A stretch of 64,000 nt of DNA from Aquisalibacillus elongatus. Lineage in GTDB: Bacteria; Bacillota; Bacilli; Bacillales; Alkalibacillaceae. Position 1 is the stretch's first letter. The number at the start of each line of letters is the position of its first letter. Under the pieces are notes generated by a model that saw only the letters and a program-made list of their open reading frames with translations, did not search any database and was not told the origin of the DNA. The stretch covers positions 496,001 to 560,000 of the forward strand of contig NZ_RKRF01000008.1 in the NCBI RefSeq assembly GCF_003843875.1, given 5' to 3'. This document shows positions 16,595 through 25,916 of this stretch, one piece after another. Made by a program: the position numbers and the translations under genes.

Positions 16595-19046
16595 AATAAA
16601 GTTGATTGATATACTGTAGGACGTAGTCTGCTAGAAGTTTTTCTTGGAATAATAGTTCAGGATTGTTTATGCGTACATCATTAACGAATATGTTTAAATC
16701 TTCAGTTACAATAAAGTGAATCACTACATCATTTATATCGTATTTATTAATACTTGAATCAAATTCCTGAGCAATATTAAGAGCATTTTTTTCAATAATA
16801 TTAATATGCTCTGGTGTTAAATCAGATTGGTTTACAAAATTGTTTGTCAAAATTACAAAATTTTGTTCCGATTTAGAGTTATTAAATCTAGTTTGATTGT
16901 GAACAATGTCCCATTTATGATTCTTCGATACCTTGTGTAAGTGAACATTAATTTCGTAAGGTTCTTCATCCTTCAAATTTAAATTTGGATTCGAAAGAGC
17001 CATTTCTTCCTCGCTAATCTCTTTGAAATAGTCTTCAAGCCTGTATTTTAATGTAATAGAATTAACTTTTTCAGTTTTCCCTTTTATGGTTAAATCATAT
17101 TCATCATTACCAGTTGAAGAGATATAATTTTTTCTAGATTTATATAATTTGACTGGTTTTAATACTATATTGTGATTTTGTTTTAAAAATTCTATAGTGG
17201 ATTTCGCATCGTTGACCACAGCATATGGGACTACTAAATCCGAGCTTAGTTGGTTAAATAAAAACTTTCTGTCAGAAAAATCTGGATGATATTGATTTAA
17301 TATAGGGATATGCTCAAAGTCTTCAAAAATCGAGTTAAAGATTTCATTATTTTGATTATTTAGGACACGATTAAAAATAACATCTGGGTATTCAACAATT
17401 ACTTCATGCCAATCGTTATTCTCAAATAACTGTCCTCTGATTAACATTTGATCGATGTCGACGTCTTTGTGTGTAAAGGTATAGACATGGTACCCCGATT
17501 GTGCAGATTTTTCAGCCAAAGCTTCAGTAAACTCATCATGTTGTTTAATCGTAAAAATACCGATTGTTTTTTGGTCGAGCTTGCGAATAGGTAAAGTTGA
17601 ATTTCTTGAATCAAAGAAATTTTTCAGGAAGTACCTTTCGTTGTATGCATTTGTATGGAATATTTGGTTTTCTGCTAAATACATTGCGTAATCAATTACT
17701 ACTTCAGCTCTTTCATATTCATGTGCTTTTGTTTGAGGTCCTAAGTTAGCCTCATGGAGCCAGAAACGTCTGTTTTGATCGATGGCAATATCTAACCCCA
17801 TTTCATCAATAGCAAAACCATGCATTGTATCTATTTGAAAAGATAGGTCTAAAGACAAGTATTCTAATTTATTTAATATATCCTTCCATGATTCATCAAA
17901 TTCATCTTTCAGAAATTCATGTAAATTTAATAGATTATTATCTTGGTAGATTTGGATTTGATTACTTTTGGTACTCCCTTTTCTTGGGTACATTTTAGTA
18001 ATTTGCCATTTGCCTTCGCCATTTTTTTGCATATGAGCTCTAAAGTCAAAAGGTTCTCCTTGTTTCGTTCTAAAATCAATGTACTGCTGAATCATATATT
18101 GTTTTTGTTTATTAAAAATAATCTGGTCTAACCAATCTGAGAAGTCATGAACATTTAGAATTCTACTTTTATCGTTACGAGAGATTTCAAATTTATCTTT
18201 TCGTTTAGTCACGAAATAAATGTGTTCACCACGTGCTCCTGAAATGGGTTTTAAAACACCTTTGTCAAAATACTTAAAGAATTCGAAAACAAGGCTCTTA
18301 CTTTTCAACACCCGGAACGGGACGAGTAAATCCGCATAGACATTGTTTTCAACCATTTTTTTTGGTAAATATAATTTGTTTCCGAAAATAAATGATGTAA
18401 ATGGAATTTTTCTTTTGAGTTTACGTTCAGTTCGACTTTGTTGTGTAATAGCTTTTGGAAATAGGTTATGTATAACATCTGGATAATTAAACTGCCCTTT
18501 TTTCCATTCATCATTCTCAAGATAATGGGCATTAATCGTCTCTTCACTTAAATCTACATCTTCTGAAGAGAAGTAAAAAATGGGACAACCTTTCTTTTTA
18601 GCGTGTTTATCTAGAGCTAAAATTCTTTCCTTGGAATAGCTAGTTAACGGATTTTGTTTATCGTTATATACTCCAATGGATATAGTTTTAAAATCTTTAT
18701 AACCAATTTGCTGATGAAGCTCTTTATTCCATTTTTTTAATAAAGGTAAAAAGCTAAATTGAACAATTTCATTTACCTTTAAGTGTTTTTGTTTCTCTAG
18801 AAGTTCAGATATATTTTTTATATTACTCATGATTTTTTGATCATACTTATTAAATAATGAGTAAAGATGATTATTTTGATTGATGGATTGTTGAATGACT
18901 GTGTAACCTTCAACAATAGAGCTAAAAATATAAATACTTTTAGGGACATCTTTATCTTTAATGAGCTGATGAAAATGTTCTGTAGCTTCTAAAATAGTAT
19001 CTGAAATATTAACGATTTGTTCTAGTTCTTTATTTGAATTTGCCAT
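16593..19046 (-). CDS. Double YheC/YheD-type ATP-grasp-like protein, AT-rich
   Basis: 817 residues in three parts: a helical N-terminal region (about 1-130), a YheC/YheD ATP-grasp unit (about 131-490) and a second unit (about 495-817). Unit 1 keeps the likely ATP-grasp landmarks: VLKPISGARGEHIYF, a Gly loop, and the metal-binding WLHEANLGPQ. In unit 2 the matching places read VLKPVKLYKSRKNYI, without the glycines, and FVNDVRINNP, with the Glu lost, so it is probably not catalytic. YheC/D proteins are linked to spore coats in B. subtilis, and ATP-grasp enzymes usually ligate peptides; substrate unknown. The gene is visibly richer in A+T than its neighbours and interrupts the usual fliT-hpf order. 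ATG at 19046 behind AGGAGG. Confidence 0.82.
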   Translation of the reverse strand: MANSNKELEQIVNISDTILEATEHFHQLIKDKDVPKSIYIFSSIVEGYTVIQQSINQNNHLYSLFNKYDQKIMSNIKNISELLEKQKHLKVNEIVQFSFLPLLKKWNKELHQQIGYKDFKTISIGVYNDKQNPLTSYSKERILALDKHAKKKGCPIFYFSSEDVDLSEETINAHYLENDEWKKGQFNYPDVIHNLFPKAITQQSRTERKLKRKIPFTSFIFGNKLYLPKKMVENNVYADLLVPFRVLKSKSLVFEFFKYFDKGVLKPISGARGEHIYFVTKRKDKFEISRNDKSRILNVHDFSDWLDQIIFNKQKQYMIQQYIDFRTKQGEPFDFRAHMQKNGEGKWQITKMYPRKGSTKSNQIQIYQDNNLLNLHEFLKDEFDESWKDILNKLEYLSLDLSFQIDTMHGFAIDEMGLDIAIDQNRRFWLHEANLGPQTKAHEYERAEVVIDYAMYLAENQIFHTNAYNERYFLKNFFDSRNSTLPIRKLDQKTIGIFTIKQHDEFTEALAEKSAQSGYHVYTFTHKDVDIDQMLIRGQLFENNDWHEVIVEYPDVIFNRVLNNQNNEIFNSIFEDFEHIPILNQYHPDFSDRKFLFNQLSSDLVVPYAVVNDAKSTIEFLKQNHNIVLKPVKLYKSRKNYISSTGNDEYDLTIKGKTEKVNSITLKYRLEDYFKEISEEEMALSNPNLNLKDEEPYEINVHLHKVSKNHKWDIVHNQTRFNNSKSEQNFVILTNNFVNQSDLTPEHINIIEKNALNIAQEFDSSINKYDINDVVIHFIVTEDLNIFVNDVRINNPELLFQEKLLADYVLQYINQLY

Positions 19047-19250
19047 ATTATAAATACCTCCTGTTATTAATATCGGTTATATTGAGTGAAATTTAATTTT
19101 TAAATCTAAGAAATATATGCCAGTTGTTTTAAGTCACTTCAGAATTTTATGTATGAGAAGGTAACGAAGAATAAACGTGAGATTGCGATGATTAAGAGAT
19201 ATAATTAAAAACAAAACATTTTTCGACAAAAAATTTCAAATATTTAGATG

Positions 19251-19276
19251 GTTTATAAAGGGATATTTGAGGGTAA
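19251..19276 (+). promoter_or_regulatory. Candidate SigB promoter of hpf
   Basis: GTTTAT, 14 bases, GGGTAA resembles the SigB consensus GTTTAA-N12/14-GGGTAT. The B. subtilis orthologue yvyD is known to belong to the SigB general stress regulon. Confidence 0.6.
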
Positions 19277-19317
19277 TGTAGAATATAGATTACATATCTT
19301 GAAAGGAGGATATGCAT

Positions 19318-19875
19318 ATGAACTACAACATTAGAGGGGAAAACATCGAAGTCACGAATGCGATCCGAGAGTATGTAGAAAAGAAGATTGGGAAGATGGA
19401 GCGTTATTTTGACACTCCTCCGTCTTCAGAGGTGCACGTGAATTTAAGTGTACACAATGATGAGCAGCGTATTGAGGTGACGATTCCGATGAAGGATTTG
19501 TTACTGCGCGCTGAAGAGAATCATAACGATCTATATGCGGCGACGGATTTGGTGGTGGATAAGTTAGAACGTCAAATTCGTAAGCATAAGACGAAGATTA
19601 ACCGAAAGTTCCGCCAGATGGGTGCTCCGAAGCATGTGTTTGCTGAATTGGAAAAGGAAGCAGCTGTAGCGGTTAATGATGAACCAGATGATGAGATACA
19701 AATTGTTAAGAAGAAACGTTTTGATTTAAAACCAATGGATGAGGAAGAAGCAGTGTTACAAATGGACATGTTAGGTCACGCGTTCTTCGTATTTGAAAAT
19801 GCGGAAACGGGAGATACTAATGTGGTCTATAAACGTAATGATGGGAAATACGGCTTGATTGAGCCGAATGCATAA
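19318..19875 (+). CDS. hpf: Long-form ribosome hibernation promoting factor
   Basis: Binds 30S subunits and pairs ribosomes into inactive 100S dimers in stationary phase or stress. 185 residues: N-terminal S30AE domain (1 to about 100, MNYNIRGENIEVTNAIREYVEKKIGKMERYF), a linker, and the C-terminal dimerisation domain (LKPMDEEEAVLQMDMLGHAFFVFENAETG...VYKRNDGKYGLIEP), which defines the long form. I use ATG at 19318, 8 bases behind AAAGGAGG; the ATG at 19312 is too close. Confidence 0.95.
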   Translation: MNYNIRGENIEVTNAIREYVEKKIGKMERYFDTPPSSEVHVNLSVHNDEQRIEVTIPMKDLLLRAEENHNDLYAATDLVVDKLERQIRKHKTKINRKFRQMGAPKHVFAELEKEAAVAVNDEPDDEIQIVKKKRFDLKPMDEEEAVLQMDMLGHAFFVFENAETGDTNVVYKRNDGKYGLIEPNA

Positions 19876-19886
19876 CATAAGTCAAG

Positions 19887-19917
19887 GCCCTTTTGCTTAT
19901 AGCAAGAGGGCTTTTTT
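19887..19917 (+). terminator. Rho-independent terminator of hpf
   Basis: GCCCTTTTGCT pairs with AGCAAGAGGGC (one G-U) around TAT, followed by TTTTTTT. Confidence 0.93.
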
Positions 19918-19922
19918 TGTGT

Positions 19923-19985
19923 ATTAAGCACTAATTGAGGAGTATCAAGCACTAATTCATAGCAATTAAGCAGTAAAAGGTCTTT
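19923..19985 (-). repeat. 21-bp-period intergenic array (array C), 3 units
   Basis: AAGCACTAATT, AAGCACTAATT and AAGCAGTAAAA start at 19926, 19947 and 19968, exactly 21 bp apart. On the - strand the core reads AATTAGTGCTTAATA, nearly identical to the + strand core of the array at 43240. It begins a few bases behind the hpf terminator. Confidence 0.8.
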
Positions 19986-20186
19986 TGAGAACTCATAAAA
20001 ATTTTTATAAATTTTTTTAAAAAAGTATGTTTTTAAATTATCTGCTATTTTTTGATACAAGTTGACTCAAAATTTAATAGAAAAATTGATTTTCCCTTAG
20101 AGAAATTTCAATTTTCGGGGGTGTGACACAAACAATTTTCCCGTGGTATAACTTAATCAACAAGATCATTGAAGGGGGAATACGAT

Positions 20187-20411
20187 ATGAGTCGTCCAAT
20201 TGTTAAAACCCATTGCTCCAGTTGTGTGGAATTGAAGAAATATGTCGACCAACAAGGTGAATTAATTTCCCAGTTAATGAGAATGATTGCCCAAACCCAC
20301 GAAAAAGTTGTTGTTATGGAACGGAATGTCCATAAAATCACTCCGGAAAATGAGGTGGAATACGTATGCGACGTTTCCGAACCCTCCTCAGATCCCTCCG
20401 TCATCGATTAA
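20187..20411 (+). CDS. Small uncharacterised protein with an N-terminal CxxC
   Basis: 74 residues; I do not recognise it. It has THCSSCVELKKYV near the start, a predicted amphipathic helix or coiled coil at about 16-50 (QQGELISQLMRMIAQTHEKVVVME), and an acidic tail with one more Cys (YVCDVSEPSSDPSVID). A good site (GAAGGGGGA, 9 bases before the ATG) and its own terminator support a real gene. It lies between hpf and secA, where B. subtilis has no equivalent that I know of. Confidence 0.68.
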   Translation: MSRPIVKTHCSSCVELKKYVDQQGELISQLMRMIAQTHEKVVVMERNVHKITPENEVEYVCDVSEPSSDPSVID

Positions 20412-20444
20412 TCCTCTACCCTTAAGACCCTTTAGTGATCTTGT

Positions 20445-20476
20445 TGAAGGTCAGTTTCTCCTTTCGCTGACCTTCA
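20445..20476 (+). terminator. Hairpin behind the small CxxC gene
   Basis: TGAAGGTCAG and CTGACCTTCA pair perfectly around 12 bases. Only a weak T-rich tail follows (GTTATTC), so it may protect the 3' end or act together with the next hairpin. Confidence 0.5.
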
Positions 20477-20487
20477 GTTATTCATAA

Positions 20488-20519
20488 AGTCTCTGTCGTT
20501 TGCAGAGGCTTTTTCTTTT
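20488..20519 (+). terminator. Rho-independent terminator before secA
   Basis: AGTCTCTG pairs with CAGAGGCT (one G-U) around seven bases, followed by TTTTTCTTTT. Confidence 0.85.
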
Positions 20520-20645
20520 GTTAATGGCGAAACAAAATTCGACAAAACCTGTCTATTATCGCTACGGGCCTGTATTGTACCTTCGTTTTTTTAGTGTTAT
20601 CATTATAATTGGACTATTGTAAATGAAGAATTAGAGGTGCAAATA

Positions 20646-23159
20646 ATGAATCAGTTATTGAAGAAGGTTTTTGGTGATGGTAATTCAAAACAATTGAAGA
20701 AGCTTGAAAAAATTGCTGATCAAATAGAAGCGCTTGAGCCGGAGATGAAAAAGTTATCAGACTCTGGGTTACAAGCGAAAACAGATGAATTTAAAGAACG
20801 TTATCAAAGTGGAGAATCGTTAGATGATTTATTAGTCGAAGCCTATGCGGTTGTACGTGAATCGGCTGATCGTGTTTTAGGCTTACGTCCTTACTATGTC
20901 CAGCTAATTGGAGCCATTGCGCTTCATCATGGCGACATTGCTGAGATGAAAACGGGTGAAGGTAAAACACTAGCCTCAACTATGCCAGCGTATTTAAATG
21001 CGATTACTGGTAAAGGTGTTCACATTATCACGGTGAACGACTATCTAGCAGACCGTGACTCACGTGAAATGGGTGAGTTATACGAATGGCTAGGTTTAAC
21101 AGTTGGATTAAATACGAATGAGTTGTCTAAAGATGAAAAGCGTGAGGCCTATGCAACTGATATCACGTATGGTACAAACAACGAATTTGGTTTCGATTAT
21201 CTTCGTGACAACATGGTGTTATATAAAGATAAAATGGTTCAGCGTGACTTACATTTTGCGATTGTGGACGAAGTGGACTCGATTTTAATTGACGAAGCTC
21301 GTACGCCACTTATCATTTCAGGTTCGCAAAAGCGTTCGCAAACGAATTATATGCAAGCAGATTCGTTCATGCGTACATTAAATGAAGATGATTATTCTTT
21401 CGATGAAAAGACGCGTAATGTCCAGCTTACAGAGTCGGGTATTACGAAAGCAGAGAATTACTTCAATATTGAAAACTTATATGACTTAAACAATGTAACG
21501 CTAACGCACCACATTAATCAGGCGCTACGTTCGCATGTGGTCATGCAGCGTGACCAGGATTATGTCGTTCAAGATGGCGAGGTTGTCATCGTCGACCAAT
21601 TTACTGGACGTTTAATGAAAGGTCGTCGTTATAGTGATGGTCTTCACCAAGCGATTGAGGCTAAGGAAGGCCTACAAATTCAAAAAGAAAGCATGACGCT
21701 TGCGACGATTACATTCCAGAACTTCTTCCGTATGTATGACAAGTTATCTGGAATGACAGGTACTGCGAAAACGGAAGAAGAGGAATTCCGTAACATTTAT
21801 AATATGAGTGTTGTCGCGATTCCAACGAATAAACCGATTATTCGTAAGGACTACGCTGATTTAATTTATCAATCCACTGAAGGTAAGTATAAGGCGCTCG
21901 TTCAAGATATTAAAGAACGATATGAAAAAGGGCAACCTGTCCTTGTTGGTACTGTTGCAGTTGAGACGTCAGAATTGATTTCCCAAATGCTGAAAAAAGC
22001 AGGCGTGAAACACAACGTCCTAAACGCGAAGAACCACTTTAGTGAGGCTGAAATTATTCAAGAAGCTGGCGAAAAAGGTTCTGTAACAATCGCGACAAAC
22101 ATGGCCGGTCGTGGTACTGATATCAAACTTGGTGATGGTGTTGTAGATTTAGGCGGTTTAGCCGTTATCGGTACTGAGCGTCACGAATCACGTCGTATTG
22201 ATAACCAGCTTCGTGGACGTTCTGGTCGTCAAGGGGACCCGGGTGAGTCACAGTTCTATCTTTCGATGGAAGACGAACTCATGCGTCGTTTCGGTTCTGA
22301 TAATATGCGTAATATGATGGAACGTTTCGGTATGGATGATGATCAGCCGATTGAAAGTAAAATGGTTTCACGTGCAGTAGAATCTGCGCAAAAACGCGTT
22401 GAAGGTAATAACTTTGATGCTCGTAAACAATTATTAGCATATGACGATGTCCTTCGTCAGCAGCGTGATGTGATTTATGAGCAACGTTATCAAGTGTTAA
22501 CAAGTGATCAATTACGCGATATTATCATTAACATGATTTATTCAACGGTAGAGCGTAATGTCCATGCATACACGCAAGATGAAGACGATGAAAAATGGGA
22601 TTTAGATTCATTAATCGACTTTATCCATGCGAATGTGTTAGAAACAGATGAGATCAACGTGAGTGATTTGAAAGGCAAAGAGCCTGAAGATATCGTTGAT
22701 TTAATCATGGATATTGTGAAGAAAAAATATGATGAACGTGAAGAAGAACTGACTGAAGATCAAATGCGCGAATTTGAGCGCGTCATTTTACTTCGCACAG
22801 TTGATTCGAAGTGGATGGACCATATTGACCAAATGGATCAGCTACGTCAAGGTATTCATTTGCGTGCCTATGGTCAGACAGACCCGTTACAAGAGTATAA
22901 CATGGAAGGTTTTGCGATGTTTGAAGAGATGATCGCTTCGATCGAGCAGGAAGTGGCCAAATATGCGATGAAAGCTGAAATTCGCGACAACCTACAGCGT
23001 GTTGAGGTCGCATCAGGCACAAAAGCAGTCTCTGGCGGTCGCCAAAATCAAGAGAAAAAACGCAAACCATACATTAAACGTGAAAACATCGGTCGTAATG
23101 ACCCATGCCCATGCGGCAGTGGTAAGAAATATAAAAATTGTCATGGAAAAGAAGCATAG
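20646..23159 (+). CDS. secA: Preprotein translocase ATPase SecA
   Basis: Motor of the Sec export channel. 837 residues, normal for Bacillaceae. Walker A MKTGEGKT at about 101-108, Walker B region [20 protein letters not shown], helicase motif [13 protein letters not shown] and [10 protein letters not shown], and the C-terminal zinc-binding tail [14 protein letters not shown] that contacts SecB or ribosomes. I use ATG at 20646, seven bases behind GAGGTG; the GTG nine bases earlier lies within that site. prfB follows, as in B. subtilis. Confidence 0.98.
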   Translation: MNQLLKKVFGDGNSKQLKKLEKIADQIEALEPEMKKLSDSGLQAKTDEFKERYQSGESLDDLLVEAYAVVRESADRVLGLRPYYVQLIGAIALHHGDIAEMKTGEGKTLASTMPAYLNAITGKGVHIITVNDYLADRDSREMGELYEWLGLTVGLNTNELSKDEKREAYATDITYGTNNEFGFDYLRDNMVLYKDKMVQRDLHFAIVDEVDSILIDEARTPLIISGSQKRSQTNYMQADSFMRTLNEDDYSFDEKTRNVQLTESGITKAENYFNIENLYDLNNVTLTHHINQALRSHVVMQRDQDYVVQDGEVVIVDQFTGRLMKGRRYSDGLHQAIEAKEGLQIQKESMTLATITFQNFFRMYDKLSGMTGTAKTEEEEFRNIYNMSVVAIPTNKPIIRKDYADLIYQSTEGKYKALVQDIKERYEKGQPVLVGTVAVETSELISQMLKKAGVKHNVLNAKNHFSEAEIIQEAGEKGSVTIATNMAGRGTDIKLGDGVVDLGGLAVIGTERHESRRIDNQLRGRSGRQGDPGESQFYLSMEDELMRRFGSDNMRNMMERFGMDDDQPIESKMVSRAVESAQKRVEGNNFDARKQLLAYDDVLRQQRDVIYEQRYQVLTSDQLRDIIINMIYSTVERNVHAYTQDEDDEKWDLDSLIDFIHANVLETDEINVSDLKGKEPEDIVDLIMDIVKKKYDEREEELTEDQMREFERVILLRTVDSKWMDHIDQMDQLRQGIHLRAYGQTDPLQEYNMEGFAMFEEMIASIEQEVAKYAMKAEIRDNLQRVEVASGTKAVSGGRQNQEKKRKPYIKRENIGRNDPCPCGSGKKYKNCHGKEA

Positions 23160-23170
23160 TTTGTTACGAA

Positions 23171-23201
23171 TCCCTCAGATGGTGGTCTGAGGGATTTTTT
23201 T
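23171..23201 (+). terminator. Rho-independent terminator of secA
   Basis: TCCCTCAGA and TCTGAGGGA pair perfectly around six bases, followed by TTTTTTT. Confidence 0.95.
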
Positions 23202-23264
23202 AGAGCCTTTTTAATTTAGTTCAGACCCTTTCGAGATAGGATTAGACCCATTTTTTGAACTAAT
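23202..23264 (+). repeat. 21-bp-period intergenic array (array B), about 3 units
   Basis: AGAGCC, AGACCC and AGACCC start at 23202, 23223 and 23244, exactly 21 bp apart; the bases just before them (TTTAGTTC, GGATT) are partly alike. It is the weakest of the arrays but has the same spacing and starts directly behind the secA terminator. Confidence 0.55.
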
Positions 23265-23401
23265 GATTAAGAATTTTGTCGAAGAGCAATTAAATTTGAG
23301 TTTTTCAGACCTTTTTCTTCAATTTATCTTAACAATTAGTTGTTTTTACCAAAATATAACGTGGTATACTAACATTAGGAAATGATATAGAGGTGAGAGT
23401 T

Positions 23402-24506
23402 ATGGATTTAACAGAAATTAAAGACCAATTATCGAAGCTGTCAAATCGATTAGAAGACTTCAGGGGGTCTCTTTGACTTAGATCAGGATCGAGAGAAAAT
23501 TGCTGAATTAGAACAGCAGATGACTGACCCGACGTTTTGGGATGACCCAGACAGTGCACAAAAAGTCATCAGCGAAACGAATGCCTTAAAAGACAGGGTT
23601 GATAAGTTTGAAAAAAATGAAGAAGACCTTGAGAATCTTGAGGTTTCATATGAATTAGTTAAAGAAGAAGATGACGCAGAGCTTTTTGAGGATTTGCAAC
23701 AGGACCTTAAACGCGTCATTGAACAATTTAATGAGTTTGAGTTAGAGATCTTATTAAGTGAACCTTATGATAAAAATAATGCAATTTTAGAAATTCACCC
23801 AGGAGCTGGAGGGACTGAGTCTCAGGACTGGGCTGAAATGTTACTTAGAATGTACAAGCGTTATGCTGAAAGTAAAGGGTTTTCGGTTCAAACGCTTGAT
23901 TTTCTGCCAGGTGATGATGCTGGTATTAAAAGCGTTACGTTACTCATAAAAGGCCATAATGCTTATGGTTATTTAAAAGCTGAAAAAGGAGTTCATCGCC
24001 TCGTTCGCATATCGCCGTTTGATTCTTCAGGGCGCCGTCACACGTCTTTTGCTTCTTGTGATGTGATGCCTGAGTTTAATGATGAAGTTGAGATCGATGT
24101 GCGATCCGAAGATTTAAAAATCGATACTTATCGCTCAAGTGGTGCTGGTGGACAGCACGTCAATACAACCGATTCAGCCGTCAGAATTACGCACCTACCA
24201 ACAAACACGATTGTGACGTGTCAGTCAGAGCGATCTCAAATTAAGAACCGTGAACAAGCGATGAAAATGCTTAAATCAAAGTTATACCAACAAGAAATTG
24301 AAAAACAACAACAAGAATTAGATGAAATTCGTGGTGAGCTAAAAGAAATAGGCTGGGGTAGTCAAATTCGATCGTATGTGTTCCACCCTTATAACATGGT
24401 GAAGGACCATAGAACCAATTTAGAAAATGGTAATACACAGGCTGTCATGGATGGCCATATTGGTCCATTCATTGATTCATATTTAAGGTCTAAAGTGAAA
24501 GGATAA
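23402..24506 (+). CDS. prfB: Peptide chain release factor 2, with programmed +1 frameshift
   Basis: Ends translation at UGA and UAA. Two overlapping reading frames: codons 1-24 from ATG 23402, then the ribosome shifts +1 past base 23474 and continues to 24506, giving 367 residues. The codon-recognition tripeptide SPF is at about 204-206 and the catalytic GGQ at about 249-251 ([10 protein letters not shown]). The in-frame TGA is codon 25, as in most bacterial RF2 genes. The coding sequence is therefore join(23402..23473, 23475..24506) and is not a pseudogene. Confidence 0.97.
23462..23477 (+). promoter_or_regulatory. RF2 programmed +1 frameshift site
   Basis: AGGGGGTCTCTTTGAC: an internal Shine-Dalgarno AGGGGG, the slippery CTT codon and the in-frame TGA followed by C. 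This matches the canonical autoregulatory site, with TCT in place of the usual TAT before CTT. Confidence 0.95.
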
Positions 24507-24565
24507 ATTTTTCACTTTAGGGTACATTATACTTATCACATCCAAAAAGAGGAGGTTAAAAGCAG

Positions 24566-24964
24566 ATGAAAAAATTACTCGTGGGTGTTTTTAGTGTATT
24601 TTTAGTGTTAGCCGCTTGTGGTGGCGGTGGTGACGATGGTGGAGAAAATGGTGATACAGGCAATGAGGAGTCTGGCCAAGAGCAAGATGGTGGCACTGAT
24701 GAAGGTGGCACTGACGAAGGCACAGAAGGCGACGCAGGTGGCGATACAGCACAAGCTGGAGAACAGTTATATCAAAACAATTGTGCACAATGCCACGGTG
24801 GTGACCTAAATGGTGCCAATGGGCCGAGCCTACAAAATGCAGGTGACGATTATGATATTGATGAAATCGTAGGTATTATTCAAAATGGTCAAGGTGCCAT
24901 GCCTGCACAAGATGTTAACGACGAAGATGCGAATACTATTGCAGAATGGTTAGTTAACCAATAA
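24566..24964 (+). CDS. cccB: Membrane-anchored cytochrome c lipoprotein (CccB-like)
   Basis: Small electron carrier on the outer face of the membrane. 132 residues: lipoprotein signal with lipobox LVLAAC (Cys18 becomes the lipidated N-terminus), a 45-residue linker made almost only of Gly, Asp, Glu and Thr, and one cytochrome c domain with the heme motif CAQCH (73-77) and the axial Met112 in GAMPAQ. ATG at 24566 behind AGAGGAGG. Position between prfB and ftsE is the same as B. subtilis cccB. Confidence 0.93.
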   Translation: MKKLLVGVFSVFLVLAACGGGGDDGGENGDTGNEESGQEQDGGTDEGGTDEGTEGDAGGDTAQAGEQLYQNNCAQCHGGDLNGANGPSLQNAGDDYDIDEIVGIIQNGQGAMPAQDVNDEDANTIAEWLVNQ

Positions 24965-24976
24965 TTAAGAAGGTCA

Positions 24977-25008
24977 AGTCCTTGGATGAGTCCAAGGACT
25001 ATTTTTTT
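24977..25008 (+). terminator. Rho-independent terminator of cccB
   Basis: AGTCCTTGGA and TCCAAGGACT pair perfectly around TGAG, followed by ATTTTTTT. Confidence 0.95.
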
Positions 25009-25229
25009 GTCTGAAAAGTACTTTTTAATAATTTGAAATAAAAATGTAATATAAATAGACCTAAACATTTTGTCGAGTCATGTTATAATAAGAATTAACT
25101 TAATGAAGTAAATTGTAAGAATTTTAGTATAAGCAGATAATTAACGTAGAATTTATGATATAATAAAGCCTAAAATATCGAATTTTCGGATAAATTGTTA
25201 TTTATTGCAACAGGAGGCGTGGACCTTAG

Positions 25230-25916
25230 ATGATTGAGCTCAAAAAAGTTTCAAAGGTTTATAAAAATGGAGTTGGCGCCTTAAATGGTGTTGATGTCAC
25301 TATTAATCAAGGCGATTTTGTATATGTTGTAGGACCAAGTGGGGCAGGTAAAACCTCGTTTATTAAAATGATGTATCGAGAAGAGACTCCGTCAGAAGGT
25401 CAAGTATTTATGAACGGAGTAGAAGTTGCTTCTTTAAAAAAGAAAGAAGTACCATACTTAAGGCGTGATATTGGCGTTATTTTCCAAGATTTTAAATTAT
25501 TGCAACGTAAATCGGTTTATGAAAATGTCGCTTTTGCACTAGAAGTCATCGAAGAAAATCCAAGAAAAATCAGAAGACGTGTGTTAAGTGTACTTGATCA
25601 AGTTGGCTTGAAGCACAAAGCACGATTCATACCTGCACAATTGTCAGGAGGGGAACAACAACGTGTTGCAATTGCTAGAGCGATAGTTAATAATCCAAAA
25701 CTTGTAATTGCGGACGAGCCTACAGGAAACTTAGATCCTGAAACATCATGGGATATTATGCAGACATTCGAAGATATTAATGCCTCGGGGACGACCGTCA
25801 TTATGGCAACGCACAGCAAAGATATTGTTAACCAAATGAGAAAGCGTGTGATTGCGATGGAAAATGGTCGAGTCGTAAGGGACGAGCATCGAGGAGAGTA
25901 CGGTTATGAAGTTTAG
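25230..25916 (+). CDS. ftsE: Cell division ABC transporter ATPase FtsE
   Basis: Cytosolic ATPase of the FtsEX complex, which regulates cell-wall hydrolases at the membrane. 228 residues. Walker A GPSGAGKT (35-42), signature LSGGEQQRVAIARA, Walker B LVIADEPTGNLD and H-loop THSKD are all intact. ATG at 25230 behind GGAGG. Overlaps ftsX by 11 bp. Confidence 0.97.
   Translation: MIELKKVSKVYKNGVGALNGVDVTINQGDFVYVVGPSGAGKTSFIKMMYREETPSEGQVFMNGVEVASLKKKEVPYLRRDIGVIFQDFKLLQRKSVYENVAFALEVIEENPRKIRRRVLSVLDQVGLKHKARFIPAQLSGGEQQRVAIARAIVNNPKLVIADEPTGNLDPETSWDIMQTFEDINASGTTVIMATHSKDIVNQMRKRVIAMENGRVVRDEHRGEYGYEV

Noticed and set aside
23402-23474. prfB as a frameshifted pseudogene or sequencing error
   Set aside because: The canonical RF2 programmed frameshift site is present at codon 25 with an internal Shine-Dalgarno sequence.
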